Source of the DNA: Dyadobacter alkalitolerans DSM 23607
Lineage (GTDB): Bacteria; Bacteroidota; Bacteroidia; Cytophagales; Spirosomataceae
NCBI RefSeq assembly: GCF_000428845.1
Contig: NZ_AUAS01000016.1
Coordinates: 60,691 to 124,690 of the forward strand
Reading direction: 5' to 3'
DNA: 64,000 bases
The notes under the pieces were generated by a model. The model was not told the origin of the DNA and ran no database searches. It worked only from the letters and a program-made list of their open reading frames with translations. The stretch's first letter is position 1. Each line of letters starts with the position of its first letter. The translations under genes were made by a program, and so were the position numbers. This document shows, in pieces, positions 17,975-28,111 of this stretch.

Positions 17975-18433
17975 CTACTCGGTAAAATTGTCGTAGTAGG
18001 TAAAATCCTGTGTAATCTTGCCGTCTACTATTGTAAAAATGGTGCAGATGGGCATGGTGAATTTTGACTTATCAGGAGCGGTGCCCATCGAGATGAACTC
18101 GACGATCATGTGCTTATCGCCGGAAGGATAAATGTTGACAAGACTATCGCGAACATCCGGGATCATTTGCTGCAACTCGCCATACTTCTTGATGATCTGC
18201 TCGTGGGACTGTTTGACAATACCCTCACCCAGCGATGGATCTTTAAATTCTGCCGTATCTGAATACATGGCTGCCATCTCTTTCCAATTGTGCTGATTGA
18301 ACTTCTCAAAGTAGTCTTTGAGAAGTTTTTCATTGTCAGAACTGGCAGTTACCGGGCTATCCTGATCCGCTTTTCTGGACTGGCAGGATGCAAAGATTAA
18401 TAGGCTTACAATTAAAATGTGGAGGGTTTTCAT
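17975..18433 (-). CDS. SnoaL-like (NTF2-fold) lipoprotein
   Basis: 152 residues from MKTLHILIVS, which gives a lipoprotein signal with Cys17 (FASC). A longer reading frame upstream lacks a signal at its N-terminus and is not used. The body has an NTF2-like pattern, LLKDYFEKFNQHNWKEMAAMYSDTAEFKDP, ending in IVDGKITQDFTYYDNF, as in SnoaL-like ester cyclase/ketosteroid isomerase-fold proteins. It is probably a periplasmic or surface protein of unknown substrate. It is 105 bp upstream of the oxidoreductase on the same strand, so linkage is possible but unproven. Confidence 0.75.
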   Translation of the reverse strand: MKTLHILIVSLLIFASCQSRKADQDSPVTASSDNEKLLKDYFEKFNQHNWKEMAAMYSDTAEFKDPSLGEGIVKQSHEQIIKKYGELQQMIPDVRDSLVNIYPSGDKHMIVEFISMGTAPDKSKFTMPICTIFTIVDGKITQDFTYYDNFTE

Positions 18434-18494
18434 TGGTTTCTGGCGGCTCATAGTCGTTAAAGAACAAATAAGAGCCAAAATATATCAAAAATTC

Positions 18495-19571
18495 CTAGCT
18501 TCTACTCACAGCAACATCAGTAAGTTTGGCAGCAACAGGATTTGCGTGCGAAGCTCCTTTTTTCAACAAAAATGGCTTTTCAACCAAAATCCAGGAAAGA
18601 TATCCCAGCAGACAGGCGCCAAAAATCACAATCCACAGATAATTTATGTTGCCCGTCATGCCTAGTGAAACAAGAATATTGAGAATAAGGCCGTGATAAA
18701 TATAAACGCCATAACTGATATCGTTGCCTTGGAGCAGCCTCTTAGACAATCCAACACCGGAATAAGCCACCGAAATGGTGCATACTGACAGGTAAAGCAA
18801 TGAGAAAATGGAAAGCACGGGAGAACTAAGGGCTGGGAAGAGAATTTTAATGAGAATGAACCCAGCAACCCAGTAAATCCCTTTTCCATAGATCCACCTG
18901 GATTTGTATATCTGAAAGCGCTGCATTGCCACACCGGCCAAAAACAGGTAGAAATGGGGAAAGTACGTGTATCGCAGCAACTTTTCGAGGCGGACCTCAC
19001 TGCTGGTACCAATGCCGGGGAAATAAATTTTGGCAATGAAGGCGAAAGCAAAAAACAGAAGAAACGAACCGACGATGAGGAAGTTCAAACGCTTTGTCCT
19101 CCGGCCGAGAAAGTAAACAACAGGAAGAACAAAATAGAACTGCATCTCTACACAAATCGTCCACAGACTACCATTGTATGAGCCAAAGCCAAAATCAGAC
19201 AGAAAATCCGGTGTATAAATTATTCCACCCATCTGGCCCAGGAGCCAAATTAAGGCTGCCTTATTAAAAAAATTAAAACCAAAGAAGCTGGCCACGCCAA
19301 TAGTTATGATTAAACATGCCCAAAGCCCCGGGAAGATCCTTAAAAATCGGTTGCGAAAATAGTGCCTAAGATCGCTGCTGCGCTCAAAGGAAGCAGAGAT
19401 CAGATAACCGCTGATGGTATAAAATATCGGTACGCCCGGAAAGTATAATAATGGGGTCGCCCAATCAGGCGTAGGGATGTGCAGGTGATCAAATGTATGG
19501 AATATCAACACTTGAATAGCAGCGAAGATCCGGATAAGATCGAAATTATTGATTCGGAAGGACTTTTCCAT
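18495..19571 (-). CDS. Acyltransferase 3 family membrane protein (OafA-like)
   Basis: 358 residues from MEKSFRINNFDLIRIFAA, the normal N-terminus of the family; an upstream extension is rejected because it adds an unrelated segment. About 10 membrane helices. The family His lies in VLIFHTFDHL and is followed by VPIFYTISGYLIS. Such proteins transfer O-acyl, usually acetyl, groups from acyl-CoA onto surface polysaccharide. It is the last gene of the minus-strand exopolysaccharide unit, just after a polymerase. It probably decorates the polymer before or during export. Confidence 0.9.
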   Translation of the reverse strand: MEKSFRINNFDLIRIFAAIQVLIFHTFDHLHIPTPDWATPLLYFPGVPIFYTISGYLISASFERSSDLRHYFRNRFLRIFPGLWACLIITIGVASFFGFNFFNKAALIWLLGQMGGIIYTPDFLSDFGFGSYNGSLWTICVEMQFYFVLPVVYFLGRRTKRLNFLIVGSFLLFFAFAFIAKIYFPGIGTSSEVRLEKLLRYTYFPHFYLFLAGVAMQRFQIYKSRWIYGKGIYWVAGFILIKILFPALSSPVLSIFSLLYLSVCTISVAYSGVGLSKRLLQGNDISYGVYIYHGLILNILVSLGMTGNINYLWIVIFGACLLGYLSWILVEKPFLLKKGASHANPVAAKLTDVAVSRS

Positions 19572-19629
19572 TAGAGTAGGGAATAAATAGAATAAAAATT
19601 TTGGGTGTAATACACATAGATACTGAGAA

Positions 19630-20901
19630 TTAGCGCGTGCCAACTTCGAGTGATAAGGGAAGAAAGTAGCTCTCCTCTTTTAAATCCTCCTGAAAACAAC
19701 GCTCAAGGATATATAAGCAAAAACAGATAATAATTGTATCATGGAAAACCCATGAAGCGGCAATGTTGGCAAATGCAAGATATACGATAAAGAGCTTAGC
19801 ATAGACGAAGGGGGCAGGAACCCTTTGCCTAACGGCCCGAAAAAAAATTAGACAATAACAAATCAAGCCAACAATACCAAGCCTTATATAGATTTCGGCA
19901 TATCCGACATCACTACCAAAAAAAAACTTCTCTCTTGCAAGTTTAGACTCCATTTCACCAAATGGCCCTTCTGAGTGTGCGAATCCATTTCCAATAAGAA
20001 CCGTAAGCCAATTTTTGGAATATTCACTAAAAAAATACTTATACTCTTGTAGTCGTATATCCTCTTCTTCAATTTGATTCCGCTCTATCTGTTCCTCCGA
20101 GATCGAAATCAGTCTGCCCAAAATCCCACTATCATCTGCAAAAAAACCAGATCCAAACCAAAAGCATAGTAATGAGACAAGTGCAATTTTCCAGCCTATC
20201 TTCTTCTCACTTAATAAATAAAATGCACTTACAACCACTGTAATAAGAATAACTTGACGTATCACGTGCATAACGATCACGGTAAACAATGCGACTGCGA
20301 CAATAGTCCATAGATACCGCCCAGTTGTACAAAATTTGTTTAAGGCGAGAAAATAGCACAACACAATAATGGTCTTTCCGGGAATAAACAAACGATAAAA
20401 ACCCCGCTCATTTGAAACTACACCATCTCTGTCCAGCCCGAAAACAAGCTGTGGGGCCTTATATATCCCAAACATCCATAGAACTATATACTGAATACAT
20501 AAAAACCAAATTACTTTCTCAATGAATGCGAGATCCGGCTTATGCTTTTGCAATAAGAAAAAATAGCAAATTGCTAGATAAACAGCGGTTACTCGATAAC
20601 TTACTGAAAAGTCCTGATCCCAAAATAGATATGCGCATATCATTGAAATAACAATAAGACAAAATATATTGCGAATAATCGAAGAATATAATGTTATGGG
20701 ATTACGTCTAAACATCTCCGGGAAAACCGCAACTAATATTATGGGAAGTGTAATAAAATAAACAAACTTTAGTATTTGATCATTAATACCAACATATCTA
20801 TAACAAAAATAGGATGCAATAGGAAAAAATAGAATTCCAAACCTGGCCAAATTACCCAAGTTCCCAGCATTACTCTCAGTTATATCCTTAGTTAAAATCA
20901 T
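19630..20901 (-). CDS. O-antigen/exopolysaccharide polymerase-like membrane protein (Wzy type)
   Basis: 423 residues with about 11 predicted membrane segments and a large extracytoplasmic loop containing IGNGFAHSEGPFGEMES and GSDVGYAEIYIRLGIVGLI. This layout matches Wzy-type polymerases, which join repeat units on the periplasmic face. It resembles the plus-strand polymerase at 40855-42087 (FGNGFFNETSNYGK, LSDVGLVEVYIVFGIL). It sits between a flippase and an acyltransferase. Codon and base composition are clearly more AT-rich than the catabolic genes to the left. Confidence 0.8.
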   Translation of the reverse strand: MILTKDITESNAGNLGNLARFGILFFPIASYFCYRYVGINDQILKFVYFITLPIILVAVFPEMFRRNPITLYSSIIRNIFCLIVISMICAYLFWDQDFSVSYRVTAVYLAICYFFLLQKHKPDLAFIEKVIWFLCIQYIVLWMFGIYKAPQLVFGLDRDGVVSNERGFYRLFIPGKTIIVLCYFLALNKFCTTGRYLWTIVAVALFTVIVMHVIRQVILITVVVSAFYLLSEKKIGWKIALVSLLCFWFGSGFFADDSGILGRLISISEEQIERNQIEEEDIRLQEYKYFFSEYSKNWLTVLIGNGFAHSEGPFGEMESKLAREKFFFGSDVGYAEIYIRLGIVGLICYCLIFFRAVRQRVPAPFVYAKLFIVYLAFANIAASWVFHDTIIICFCLYILERCFQEDLKEESYFLPLSLEVGTR

Positions 20902-20936
20902 TAGTCAAATAGGTACATCGAGGGTATATATACTTA

Positions 20937-22457
20937 CTATTGTGATGAGAGTGACGCTCTTGCCCGTAGCTCCCGAATATTTTGAATGGGAATAACCTTG
21001 AACAACACCAGCATTGATAAAAATAGCACCATCCACAAAGCACTTTTTATTACAATAAGAAAAAGCAGATTGCTGAACTGAAAATTCATTAGACCCACTA
21101 TTACTGCAACTATAATACCTATTGCAGCCGGTACGATGAACGATTTAAACACTTTCCAGGATTGCAATTTTAGGACCGCCGTATTAAAATACAAATAGTA
21201 AAATGACATTTGGATCAGCACGTAAATTGCGTATCCTAAAACAGCAGATCCAGCACCTAGTTCTGAGCAATAAAAAGCGTTAACTGCCAGCGATATTACA
21301 CAAGCAATACCAGAGCTATAAACAAGCATCTTAGTCTTTCCAGTGGCCAGAACCAAGCTGGCGATCGGGCTATTATGCAACGAACAAAGGATGGCAATTA
21401 TCCATAAAGATAGCCAAGGCATTAGATGCAGATAGTCGGGGCCAACATAAATCAGTATTAACTCCTTCACACTCAGAATCAACGGCACACATAAAACAAC
21501 ACATATAATCGAGGAATAAGTTGTTGCCTTATATGCAAATGAAGTCAGTTTACTTGGTTCCGTTTCCAAAATAAGTTTCGATGCTTTCGGCAGGAAAATG
21601 GTAGTTAACATGCTGCCTATCGAGATAGTGAACATGGTAATGGTCTCCATCACCTGAAAATCTGAAACAATTTGTATTCCCGATGTAGTAAAAATACTTA
21701 GGACGATAGGTCTAAGCTTAACGGCTGATAATTGAAATAGCGCCATGACCATAATGGCCATGCTGTATTTGAAGATGATTCCGAATTGCTTCCAATTGGT
21801 AGCAGGGTAAAATGAGGCGACCAGTCCACTGCGTCTACACCTGAAATATAAGGGAAAAAGCACTAAGCTGTTGATTATCAAATAGCACAGGAAATATGTT
21901 ATTATATCAAAACCCAAACTTATAACAGCAATGGTAAGGATCAATTCGAGAATGCTTCGGATTATATTCACTTTTTGAATGTAATCAAGCTGCTCGTTCG
22001 CAGTAAGCAATTGATTATAAATGGATGTACTCCAGTTGACGACAGTGAAAAACGCTAAAATGACTAAAAGGCGGCCCATTATAACCTGCTGGTCAGCAGT
22101 TATAGAAAAAACGGAAAGACCAAATAATGCCAAAAGCACTAAAAAGACAGCATTTGCGATTCCTACGACTCCATAAAATGTCACACTGGTTCGCGCAACC
22201 GAATCTATAAGGTCAAAACGGCCCTTTGCTATCCATTCAGAAAAGTACTTAACAGAACCGGTATTGATTCCCATATCAAGCAATTGAAGATATCCGTTTA
22301 TAGAAAAAACAAGTGCAATGATCGCATTCATATCTTTTCCAAAATAATGAAGTAGAAGTGGTACGGTTATTACCTTAACAACAGCTCCTATTATTTTTGA
22401 AAAAGCTCCCCAAATAAATGACACGATATAATAGTTCTTCGCGAGATTCTGCATCAA
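20937..22457 (-). CDS. Polysaccharide flippase (Wzx-like, MATE/MOP fold)
   Basis: 506 residues with 12-14 membrane helices. The N-terminus, IWGAFSKIIGAVVKVITVPLLL, and LLDMGINTGSVKYFSEW are typical of polysaccharide-biosynthesis flippases that move lipid-linked repeat units across the inner membrane. It overlaps the acetyltransferase gene by 4 bp (ATGA type), so the two are translationally coupled, and is followed by the polymerase. A second flippase lies in the plus-strand half of the region (39493-40845). Confidence 0.88.
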   Translation of the reverse strand: MMQNLAKNYYIVSFIWGAFSKIIGAVVKVITVPLLLHYFGKDMNAIIALVFSINGYLQLLDMGINTGSVKYFSEWIAKGRFDLIDSVARTSVTFYGVVGIANAVFLVLLALFGLSVFSITADQQVIMGRLLVILAFFTVVNWSTSIYNQLLTANEQLDYIQKVNIIRSILELILTIAVISLGFDIITYFLCYLIINSLVLFPLYFRCRRSGLVASFYPATNWKQFGIIFKYSMAIMVMALFQLSAVKLRPIVLSIFTTSGIQIVSDFQVMETITMFTISIGSMLTTIFLPKASKLILETEPSKLTSFAYKATTYSSIICVVLCVPLILSVKELILIYVGPDYLHLMPWLSLWIIAILCSLHNSPIASLVLATGKTKMLVYSSGIACVISLAVNAFYCSELGAGSAVLGYAIYVLIQMSFYYLYFNTAVLKLQSWKVFKSFIVPAAIGIIVAVIVGLMNFQFSNLLFLIVIKSALWMVLFLSMLVLFKVIPIQNIRELRARASLSSQ

Positions 22458-23098
22458 TTATTTTCGAGTTGAGAAAAGTTAATCATCGAATTTAACTTGT
22501 TAATATTTTTAAATAGTTCTTCTTTTTCCAAAAGCCACCACTTTGAGTTCTCCAAGGTCTGAATAGTAGCAGTATCAAAGCGGCTCTTTATTTTCCTCGC
22601 AGGATTACCGGCAACAATTGTGTAGGGAGCGACGTCTTTGGTCACCACCGAACCGGCACCAATAATTGAGCCATTACCTATTGTTTTGACATTTGGTAAA
22701 ATCACTGTCCATTCACCTATCCAGACATCATGCCCAATTTCGAGTGGAGGCCTGTTCAGCATATCGTTTTTAACATATCCAAGGCTGGGATTATAAAGAA
22801 TAGGGTGCGAAGTAAAGGTGTCTTTGGGATGATTGGCTCTAAAAATTTTAATACTCGGTGCAATGGAGCAATAATTACCAAAACGTACACCCGGTGCCAA
22901 ATTTCGCGGCGTAAAACAGCCACCATAAGATCCGTATCCAATTTGAATTTTGTGACGTCTTGCATATATATGTCTTATTCGTTCAGACCACATATGCCCT
23001 CCATCCAGTTTTGCAATTAAATTCTCTAATCTATCTAATAAAGAGTTAGGTAACTTCAAATGCAGCCAAACCAGTAATTGCAGAATTATAGCTTTCAT
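22454..23098 (-). CDS. Hexapeptide-repeat acetyltransferase (CatB/xenobiotic type)
   Basis: 214 residues. The left-handed beta-helix is shown by GVRFGNYCSIAPSIKIF, IGHDVWIGEWTVILPNVKTIG and NGSIIGAGSVVTKDVAPYTIVAG, ending in NPARKIKSRF. Such enzymes transfer acetyl from acetyl-CoA to a sugar or amino-sugar hydroxyl or amine; the conserved catalytic His falls in the FRANHP segment. Placed between the FrhB-like gene and the flippase, it probably acetylates a repeat-unit sugar in the cytoplasm. It has an N-terminal extension of about 40 residues before the helix. Confidence 0.88.
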   Translation of the reverse strand: MKAIILQLLVWLHLKLPNSLLDRLENLIAKLDGGHMWSERIRHIYARRHKIQIGYGSYGGCFTPRNLAPGVRFGNYCSIAPSIKIFRANHPKDTFTSHPILYNPSLGYVKNDMLNRPPLEIGHDVWIGEWTVILPNVKTIGNGSIIGAGSVVTKDVAPYTIVAGNPARKIKSRFDTATIQTLENSKWWLLEKEELFKNINKLNSMINFSQLENN

Positions 23099-23105
23099 GT
23101 GCGAT

Positions 23106-24293
23106 TTACAAAAGCCTTTTTAATGTACCCAAACATTCCCTTACAATGACAGTTGGCGAAGCACTTATCATGTTTCTCCATAAATTCAGATTTATAAAAC
23201 GGATATTCCAAAACCGAGCTATTTTAACTGCAATTATACGCGCTCCTACGTGCTTGCGGCGATAGTATTGAAAAGGCTGCATTTTTTCAATCACACCTGT
23301 TTGTAATTCTTTTCGGACCACTTCGTTGGATGCTGCAATAAGATTAAAAATCTCGACAGCTTTTTCTGATCTTAACAAGACAAGGCTTTCGCCTTCTCTC
23401 TCTTGGAAATCCGGATATCCGCTCTTTGTTTCCCAAGCATCGCCAACAGCAATGTCCGCTTGCAGTCCTATGCCGTCAGGACAAATTTTACATCTGAAAT
23501 GAATCTGCTTTCCTAACACCTTCCCCCACGAATCATTATAAGACATTTTGTAGGTTTTTGCAGTTGCATCCTTGAAGGAAAAGTATCCGGGCCATCCCAT
23601 TCCTCGATAACTTAGATCAGTTACAGGCATCTCTGCACCTTCAAATGAGTTGATTACGTCGTTCGTAGCACTAAAAGACGGCATACCAGCACAAAAAATT
23701 GCAATTGTTAATTTTAGCCGCGAATCATACTGGGGATATAGGTTTACTAAATTCTTTAAAGCCGAAACGTCGCAGGGCTTTCCGATAAAGCAGAATGTAC
23801 CCGATGTAGATTCAAGGATATTTAATATATCATTAAATACACTAGCCGGAGCATACCTTGATGCGGCGCACGCCAGTACATCTTCTCGGCTTCTTGAAAC
23901 CTTCAACTTATTGTTATAATGGTTACTCGGGTCTCCTCCAACCTGTAAAACAAAGTCGACCATTTTGTTCTCAAGAATATGAATAGCAATGGCGCTTATT
24001 ATCCCTCCTGAGGAACCTTTCGTTCTTATCTCATTATCAGTAGAATGCCCTGAATATAGCCCGAGAATTTTCCCCCAAATGCCATCAACGTTGTCAGAAT
24101 TCTGTTGATTGTCAACCAGGATACTGGGGCAAACTTTTGAAATGATTGTATTTAATGAATTATTGTTTTTGCTGGCAGGCAGATGAAATCCCTGAGGAGT
24201 GACTTGCATCTCTACCGATTCCCTGCCACTAATGCTCTCGCAAAGCCCACACCCTATACATAAACCCGCCTTTACAACTTTTGTCGCTATCAT
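23106..24293 (-). CDS. FrhB-like (coenzyme F420 hydrogenase beta family) iron-sulfur protein
   Basis: 395 residues. The N-terminus has a ferredoxin motif, CIGCGLC (residues 12-18), lacking a complete second 4-Cys motif there; later come CAASRYAP, GKPCDV and CKICPDGIG followed by ADIAVGDAW. This is the FrhB/FdhB flavoprotein family that is common in polysaccharide clusters beside pyruvyl transferases. Its reaction there is not established; reduction of a sugar intermediate is one possibility. It overlaps the pyruvyl transferase gene by 4 bp, so the pair is made together. Confidence 0.85.
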   Translation of the reverse strand: MIATKVVKAGLCIGCGLCESISGRESVEMQVTPQGFHLPASKNNNSLNTIISKVCPSILVDNQQNSDNVDGIWGKILGLYSGHSTDNEIRTKGSSGGIISAIAIHILENKMVDFVLQVGGDPSNHYNNKLKVSRSREDVLACAASRYAPASVFNDILNILESTSGTFCFIGKPCDVSALKNLVNLYPQYDSRLKLTIAIFCAGMPSFSATNDVINSFEGAEMPVTDLSYRGMGWPGYFSFKDATAKTYKMSYNDSWGKVLGKQIHFRCKICPDGIGLQADIAVGDAWETKSGYPDFQEREGESLVLLRSEKAVEIFNLIAASNEVVRKELQTGVIEKMQPFQYYRRKHVGARIIAVKIARFWNIRFINLNLWRNMISASPTVIVRECLGTLKRLL

Positions 24294-25492
24294 GCTATAT
24301 CCAGGAACTTTTTAAATTCATTCATGAGTATGCTATAACGAGGCGTCACAATGGTAGTAAGAGAATGTTGTAAATTCTTTGACAGCTCCTTGCGATTATA
24401 AAAGGCGTGTTTCATTCCGTCTAGCAATTCGTCAGAGTCCTGATTTCGAAGGTCCCCCAAATATGGATATTTAAGCGTGTCTACAAAAAGCCCATTAAAC
24501 TTTCTACTGTATGCGATTGGATATACGGGGACGCCTGATGAAAACGCTGCAATGCAAGCGTGCATTCGGGCACCAATGAAAAAATCCAAGCCACTTATAT
24601 AGTTCTTTGCGTCAATTGGATCCAGGAACAACGGCGCCGTTACAAGTTGGCTAGAATGATATTCGTCGTGAATTTCTCTTGAAATTTCGTAATCATTTTC
24701 AACATTTGATTCTATGTCAACCACGTGCGGAACCAGATGTAGCCGGACCTCAGAATTGGCTAGAAAAAAATCAATTATTGCTCGCATGGCCAGTTGATAG
24801 TCTGCCTTGAAACTAAACTGATCCTTTTCATATCCATTGTACCACATCAAGGAAGAGATATTCAGCCCAACATTCAACTTATCGTTCAGATGTTTCTTTT
24901 TAACGTAAGGCATATAAAAGGCAACGTCAATCAACTCCCTCACATTGGTTTGCGTTGTATTGTCTAATACATAATTATAACTTAATCGATCTCGAACCAG
25001 AACCGTTTGGCTTTTCTCCAAAGTTAATTTTGCTGCATTTTTTAGACTAATGTCTTTGAAGGGTCCGATGGTTTGCGGTAAGAGAAGTAACTTCTTACCA
25101 AAAAATCTAAACAGTCTTTGTGGCACATTTATAACATTGAAGCGATCAAGGCCGTAAATGTCAGAAAAGCTGTCTCCCTGGCCCATATCCATAACGTATT
25201 CTGCATCTTTAATCGATTTCCTTGAAATGATAAGTGAGATTAGAGTACTAATTTTACCTTTAACACCGCTTCCAATTTGAAGGGGGAACTGGGTAAATTT
25301 AATTTTATTTGCTCCTATGGTCAATTCTTTATTTTCCATCTTCTTTGACGATCCGACTATTTGAATGTCAAAAGGTATATCACTACTTTGCGATAATAGA
25401 TCTAAAAGGTAAATAGTAGAATATGCCAATGCACCAACTCCTCTGTTTCCACTATAAGGGTTTATTCCAAGTAAAATTATACGTTTCGTCAT
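24290..25492 (-). CDS. Polysaccharide pyruvyl transferase family protein
   Basis: 400 residues with the GT-B-like pyruvyl transferase pattern: ILLGINPYSGNRGVGALAYS near the N-terminus, MDMGQGDSFSDIYG, LLLPQTIGPFKD, VLVRDRLSYNYV and SGLDFFIGARMHACIAAFSSGVPVYPIAYSRK toward the C-terminus. The family adds a ketal-linked pyruvate from phosphoenolpyruvate to a sugar of the repeat unit, giving negative charge. It begins 54 bp after the Wzc-like gene and overlaps the FrhB-like gene downstream. Confidence 0.9.
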   Translation of the reverse strand: MTKRIILLGINPYSGNRGVGALAYSTIYLLDLLSQSSDIPFDIQIVGSSKKMENKELTIGANKIKFTQFPLQIGSGVKGKISTLISLIISRKSIKDAEYVMDMGQGDSFSDIYGLDRFNVINVPQRLFRFFGKKLLLLPQTIGPFKDISLKNAAKLTLEKSQTVLVRDRLSYNYVLDNTTQTNVRELIDVAFYMPYVKKKHLNDKLNVGLNISSLMWYNGYEKDQFSFKADYQLAMRAIIDFFLANSEVRLHLVPHVVDIESNVENDYEISREIHDEYHSSQLVTAPLFLDPIDAKNYISGLDFFIGARMHACIAAFSSGVPVYPIAYSRKFNGLFVDTLKYPYLGDLRNQDSDELLDGMKHAFYNRKELSKNLQHSLTTIVTPRYSILMNEFKKFLDIA

Positions 25493-25546
25493 TTGATATT
25501 ATTCAGAGATGTAAGGTTTACGGTGAGTATTATAATATGGTTCATG

Positions 25547-27898
25547 TTAAAATCTGTCTTTAAAATCACTAAAAATCGCCAGGCTCTGCTTCGTATGATA
25601 GTAACTTTGATCATTACCCTCTCCATATCCATATTTTACCGGATTTATTCCGTTAAAAATTAATTCAAATCTGCCTAAAACATTCTTAATAAAAAGCTGA
25701 TGGATAAAAGATAACTCAGTTCTATACGTATGACCTTGCCTAATAACGTATAAAACTTTATCCACGAACCTGGAAATAACTATTGCATCAGGAACCAAAT
25801 GAACAGGTGCCGTATCAATAATAATGTAATCATAGAAGCTTCGCAAGTACATGATCAAATTATCTAACCTTTCAGATTCAAGCAATCCCGAAGAATTTAT
25901 AAAGTTGGAGCCGCTCGTAATGACATCAATTGGTTCGTTAAGATCTAACGTCTGAATTATATCACCGATATTGGCTGATCCATTCAAGAAATCAGTCACA
26001 CCTAAATGATTTTCGTTTAAATTAAATATTTTCGCCATTTTAGGTCTGAAAAAGTCCATTTCCAAGATGATCGTTTTCCGACCTACCTGGCCCATTGAGA
26101 GCGCTAAGTTTACACTTACAAAGCTCTTGCCTTCACCAGATAAACTTGATGTTATTAAGGTAACTCTACCTCCATCTTGCTGATCGGCTGGATGTCGCAG
26201 TTTAATTCGCAAAGTACGAATCTGCTCAGCTATGGCAGATCCCAGATTCGAATGATGCAGGGCAACCAGGTTTTTCACGGGAGAGAATGAAAGCTCACTA
26301 ATTATGGGAATGTCAACGGCATCTGCTATTTCAAACACACTTGTTATTTTTGGTTTGAGAACGCGCCTGAAATATATAATTCCGGCTGGTAACCCAATTC
26401 CCAATAACAGTGCCGCTAATAGGGCGATTTGTTTTTGCTTGTTATTCCGGCCCCATAAATAGGCATTATCGACAATTCTATTATCTGCAAAGGCTGATGC
26501 GTACTTAACAGAAATCTCCTCTCTTTTTTGAAGAAGATAGATGTAAAGACCCTCTTTGATTTCCTGCTGCCTTTTTATATTGATAAACTGACGCTCCTGA
26601 ATCGGTATGTTTTTTATTGATGATTCAAATCTATTATTAATTGATTCCAGCTTGGCACGTGTGTTCAGCAATGAACTTTTAATGCCGGCGACATATTGCT
26701 TTATTGAAAGCTTAGTTGCCACTATCTGCCTATTGATGGGCTCAAAGTCAGGATTCGATTCGGGGGTTGTTGCCAACAATTTTTCCCGCTGCAGCTGCAG
26801 CTGAGAAAGCTGCTCGACAAGGCTACTTAGGGCAGGATCTACTATTCCCATGGTTGCAGGAACTTTCTCTGCGCTATGTGAGGAATTGATAAAATCTTCT
26901 ATTCCTTCGACAACACTTAATTTTACACTTACTTCATTAAGCTGGCTATCATTTTGCTGTAAGTTTTCAAGACTAATTTGTGATTTGGATTTAATATCAG
27001 TGAGTCCTCTGGTACTTTTAAAGTGCTCTATTCCTTTTTCTGCCGAGTTTAAATCCGTTGCCAGAGCCGCCAACCGTTCATCGATAAAAGCGAGTGTGTT
27101 CTTAGTTCGACGGGCTTTTTCCTGATCTCCTTCCAGGTTATAATTGTAAATAAGAGAATTCAAAACATCTTTTCCGCGATTACTTACTACGTCATTAATC
27201 GAAAGCATTAGAGTTGTTGAGGACTTATTGGACAACTCAACCTTCAACGAACTCTGATATTGACGTGCTGCGTCGTCGGCATTCAAAACTGAAATGGCAA
27301 TCTCTTGACCAGCATGTTCTTTCAAGTGCTTTGTAGCCGTCAGCTCCCATGTGCCAAAGTCGCTTCTCACTTGTTTATTGTATTGAAGAAGGTTGGAATG
27401 ACCGTCTGGCCCTAACAATTTGAAACTTTTACCATCAAGCGGAACTATTCGAATGGTAGCGGGAAGAGCCGTGCTGATTGTTTGCCTTAATTTAAGCCTA
27501 ACGGGAGTTTCGTCATAAAGATCAGTTGAGTAGAATTCGTGCTTACCCTTATATGAAATATTCAATTGAAGATCAGAGACAACTTTGTCCATTATATCTT
27601 TTGATCTTAAGATCTCGAGCTCATTGTCAATGATCCTACTTGAATTCAACAAATCTATCTCGTGAAGCGGCGACTGGTCCGTGGGTGCCTTCTTTTGATC
27701 TGGAATGAGAATGGATGCTTTGATCTCATAAATTGGCTTGATAGTTTGTAAGTAGCCGACCAATACGATACCTGCAATCCCCAAACCGAAGGCAAAAAGC
27801 GGCCAATGGTAAAGGTATGTTTTGATATTACTAAATATCTCGGTCAACTGGTTTCCGTTGACAAAAATGGAGGAAGATTTATAACGTGCTTGTTGCAT
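25547..27898 (-). CDS. Wzc/GumC-like polysaccharide co-polymerase with BY-kinase domain (minus-strand copy)
   Basis: 783 residues. Membrane helix 1 (about 33-52) and helix 2 (about 489-510) enclose the periplasmic Wzz/coiled-coil region. The cytoplasmic tyrosine kinase has Walker A LSGEGKS (about 586-592), A' motif ILEMDFFRP (about 611-619) and Walker B DYIIIDTAPV (about 690). The tail has several tyrosines (YGYGEGNDQSYYHTK). It controls chain length and export, regulated by autophosphorylation. It is a close relative of the plus-strand protein at 37079. It starts a unit whose upstream region carries a 21-bp-phased ACCCC array. No Wza gene is next to it. Confidence 0.92.
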   Translation of the reverse strand: MQQARYKSSSIFVNGNQLTEIFSNIKTYLYHWPLFAFGLGIAGIVLVGYLQTIKPIYEIKASILIPDQKKAPTDQSPLHEIDLLNSSRIIDNELEILRSKDIMDKVVSDLQLNISYKGKHEFYSTDLYDETPVRLKLRQTISTALPATIRIVPLDGKSFKLLGPDGHSNLLQYNKQVRSDFGTWELTATKHLKEHAGQEIAISVLNADDAARQYQSSLKVELSNKSSTTLMLSINDVVSNRGKDVLNSLIYNYNLEGDQEKARRTKNTLAFIDERLAALATDLNSAEKGIEHFKSTRGLTDIKSKSQISLENLQQNDSQLNEVSVKLSVVEGIEDFINSSHSAEKVPATMGIVDPALSSLVEQLSQLQLQREKLLATTPESNPDFEPINRQIVATKLSIKQYVAGIKSSLLNTRAKLESINNRFESSIKNIPIQERQFINIKRQQEIKEGLYIYLLQKREEISVKYASAFADNRIVDNAYLWGRNNKQKQIALLAALLLGIGLPAGIIYFRRVLKPKITSVFEIADAVDIPIISELSFSPVKNLVALHHSNLGSAIAEQIRTLRIKLRHPADQQDGGRVTLITSSLSGEGKSFVSVNLALSMGQVGRKTIILEMDFFRPKMAKIFNLNENHLGVTDFLNGSANIGDIIQTLDLNEPIDVITSGSNFINSSGLLESERLDNLIMYLRSFYDYIIIDTAPVHLVPDAIVISRFVDKVLYVIRQGHTYRTELSFIHQLFIKNVLGRFELIFNGINPVKYGYGEGNDQSYYHTKQSLAIFSDFKDRF

Positions 27899-28111
27899 GC
27901 TTGTATACTTGCCGGTAAAATTTAGACGGTCACTATGGAATCAGATGTCGGATTGTGATATCGCTTTGCCGACAACCTTGGCACTTGTATTAGGTTCATG
28001 AATTTTTGATTCGGTTGCAGCAAATTGGCATTAGCTAACCTTTAATGTGAAGTTCGCACTCTTAAGAGCAGTATAAATAGCTGCACATTAACGAGGGCCT
28101 TCACCGGTATA

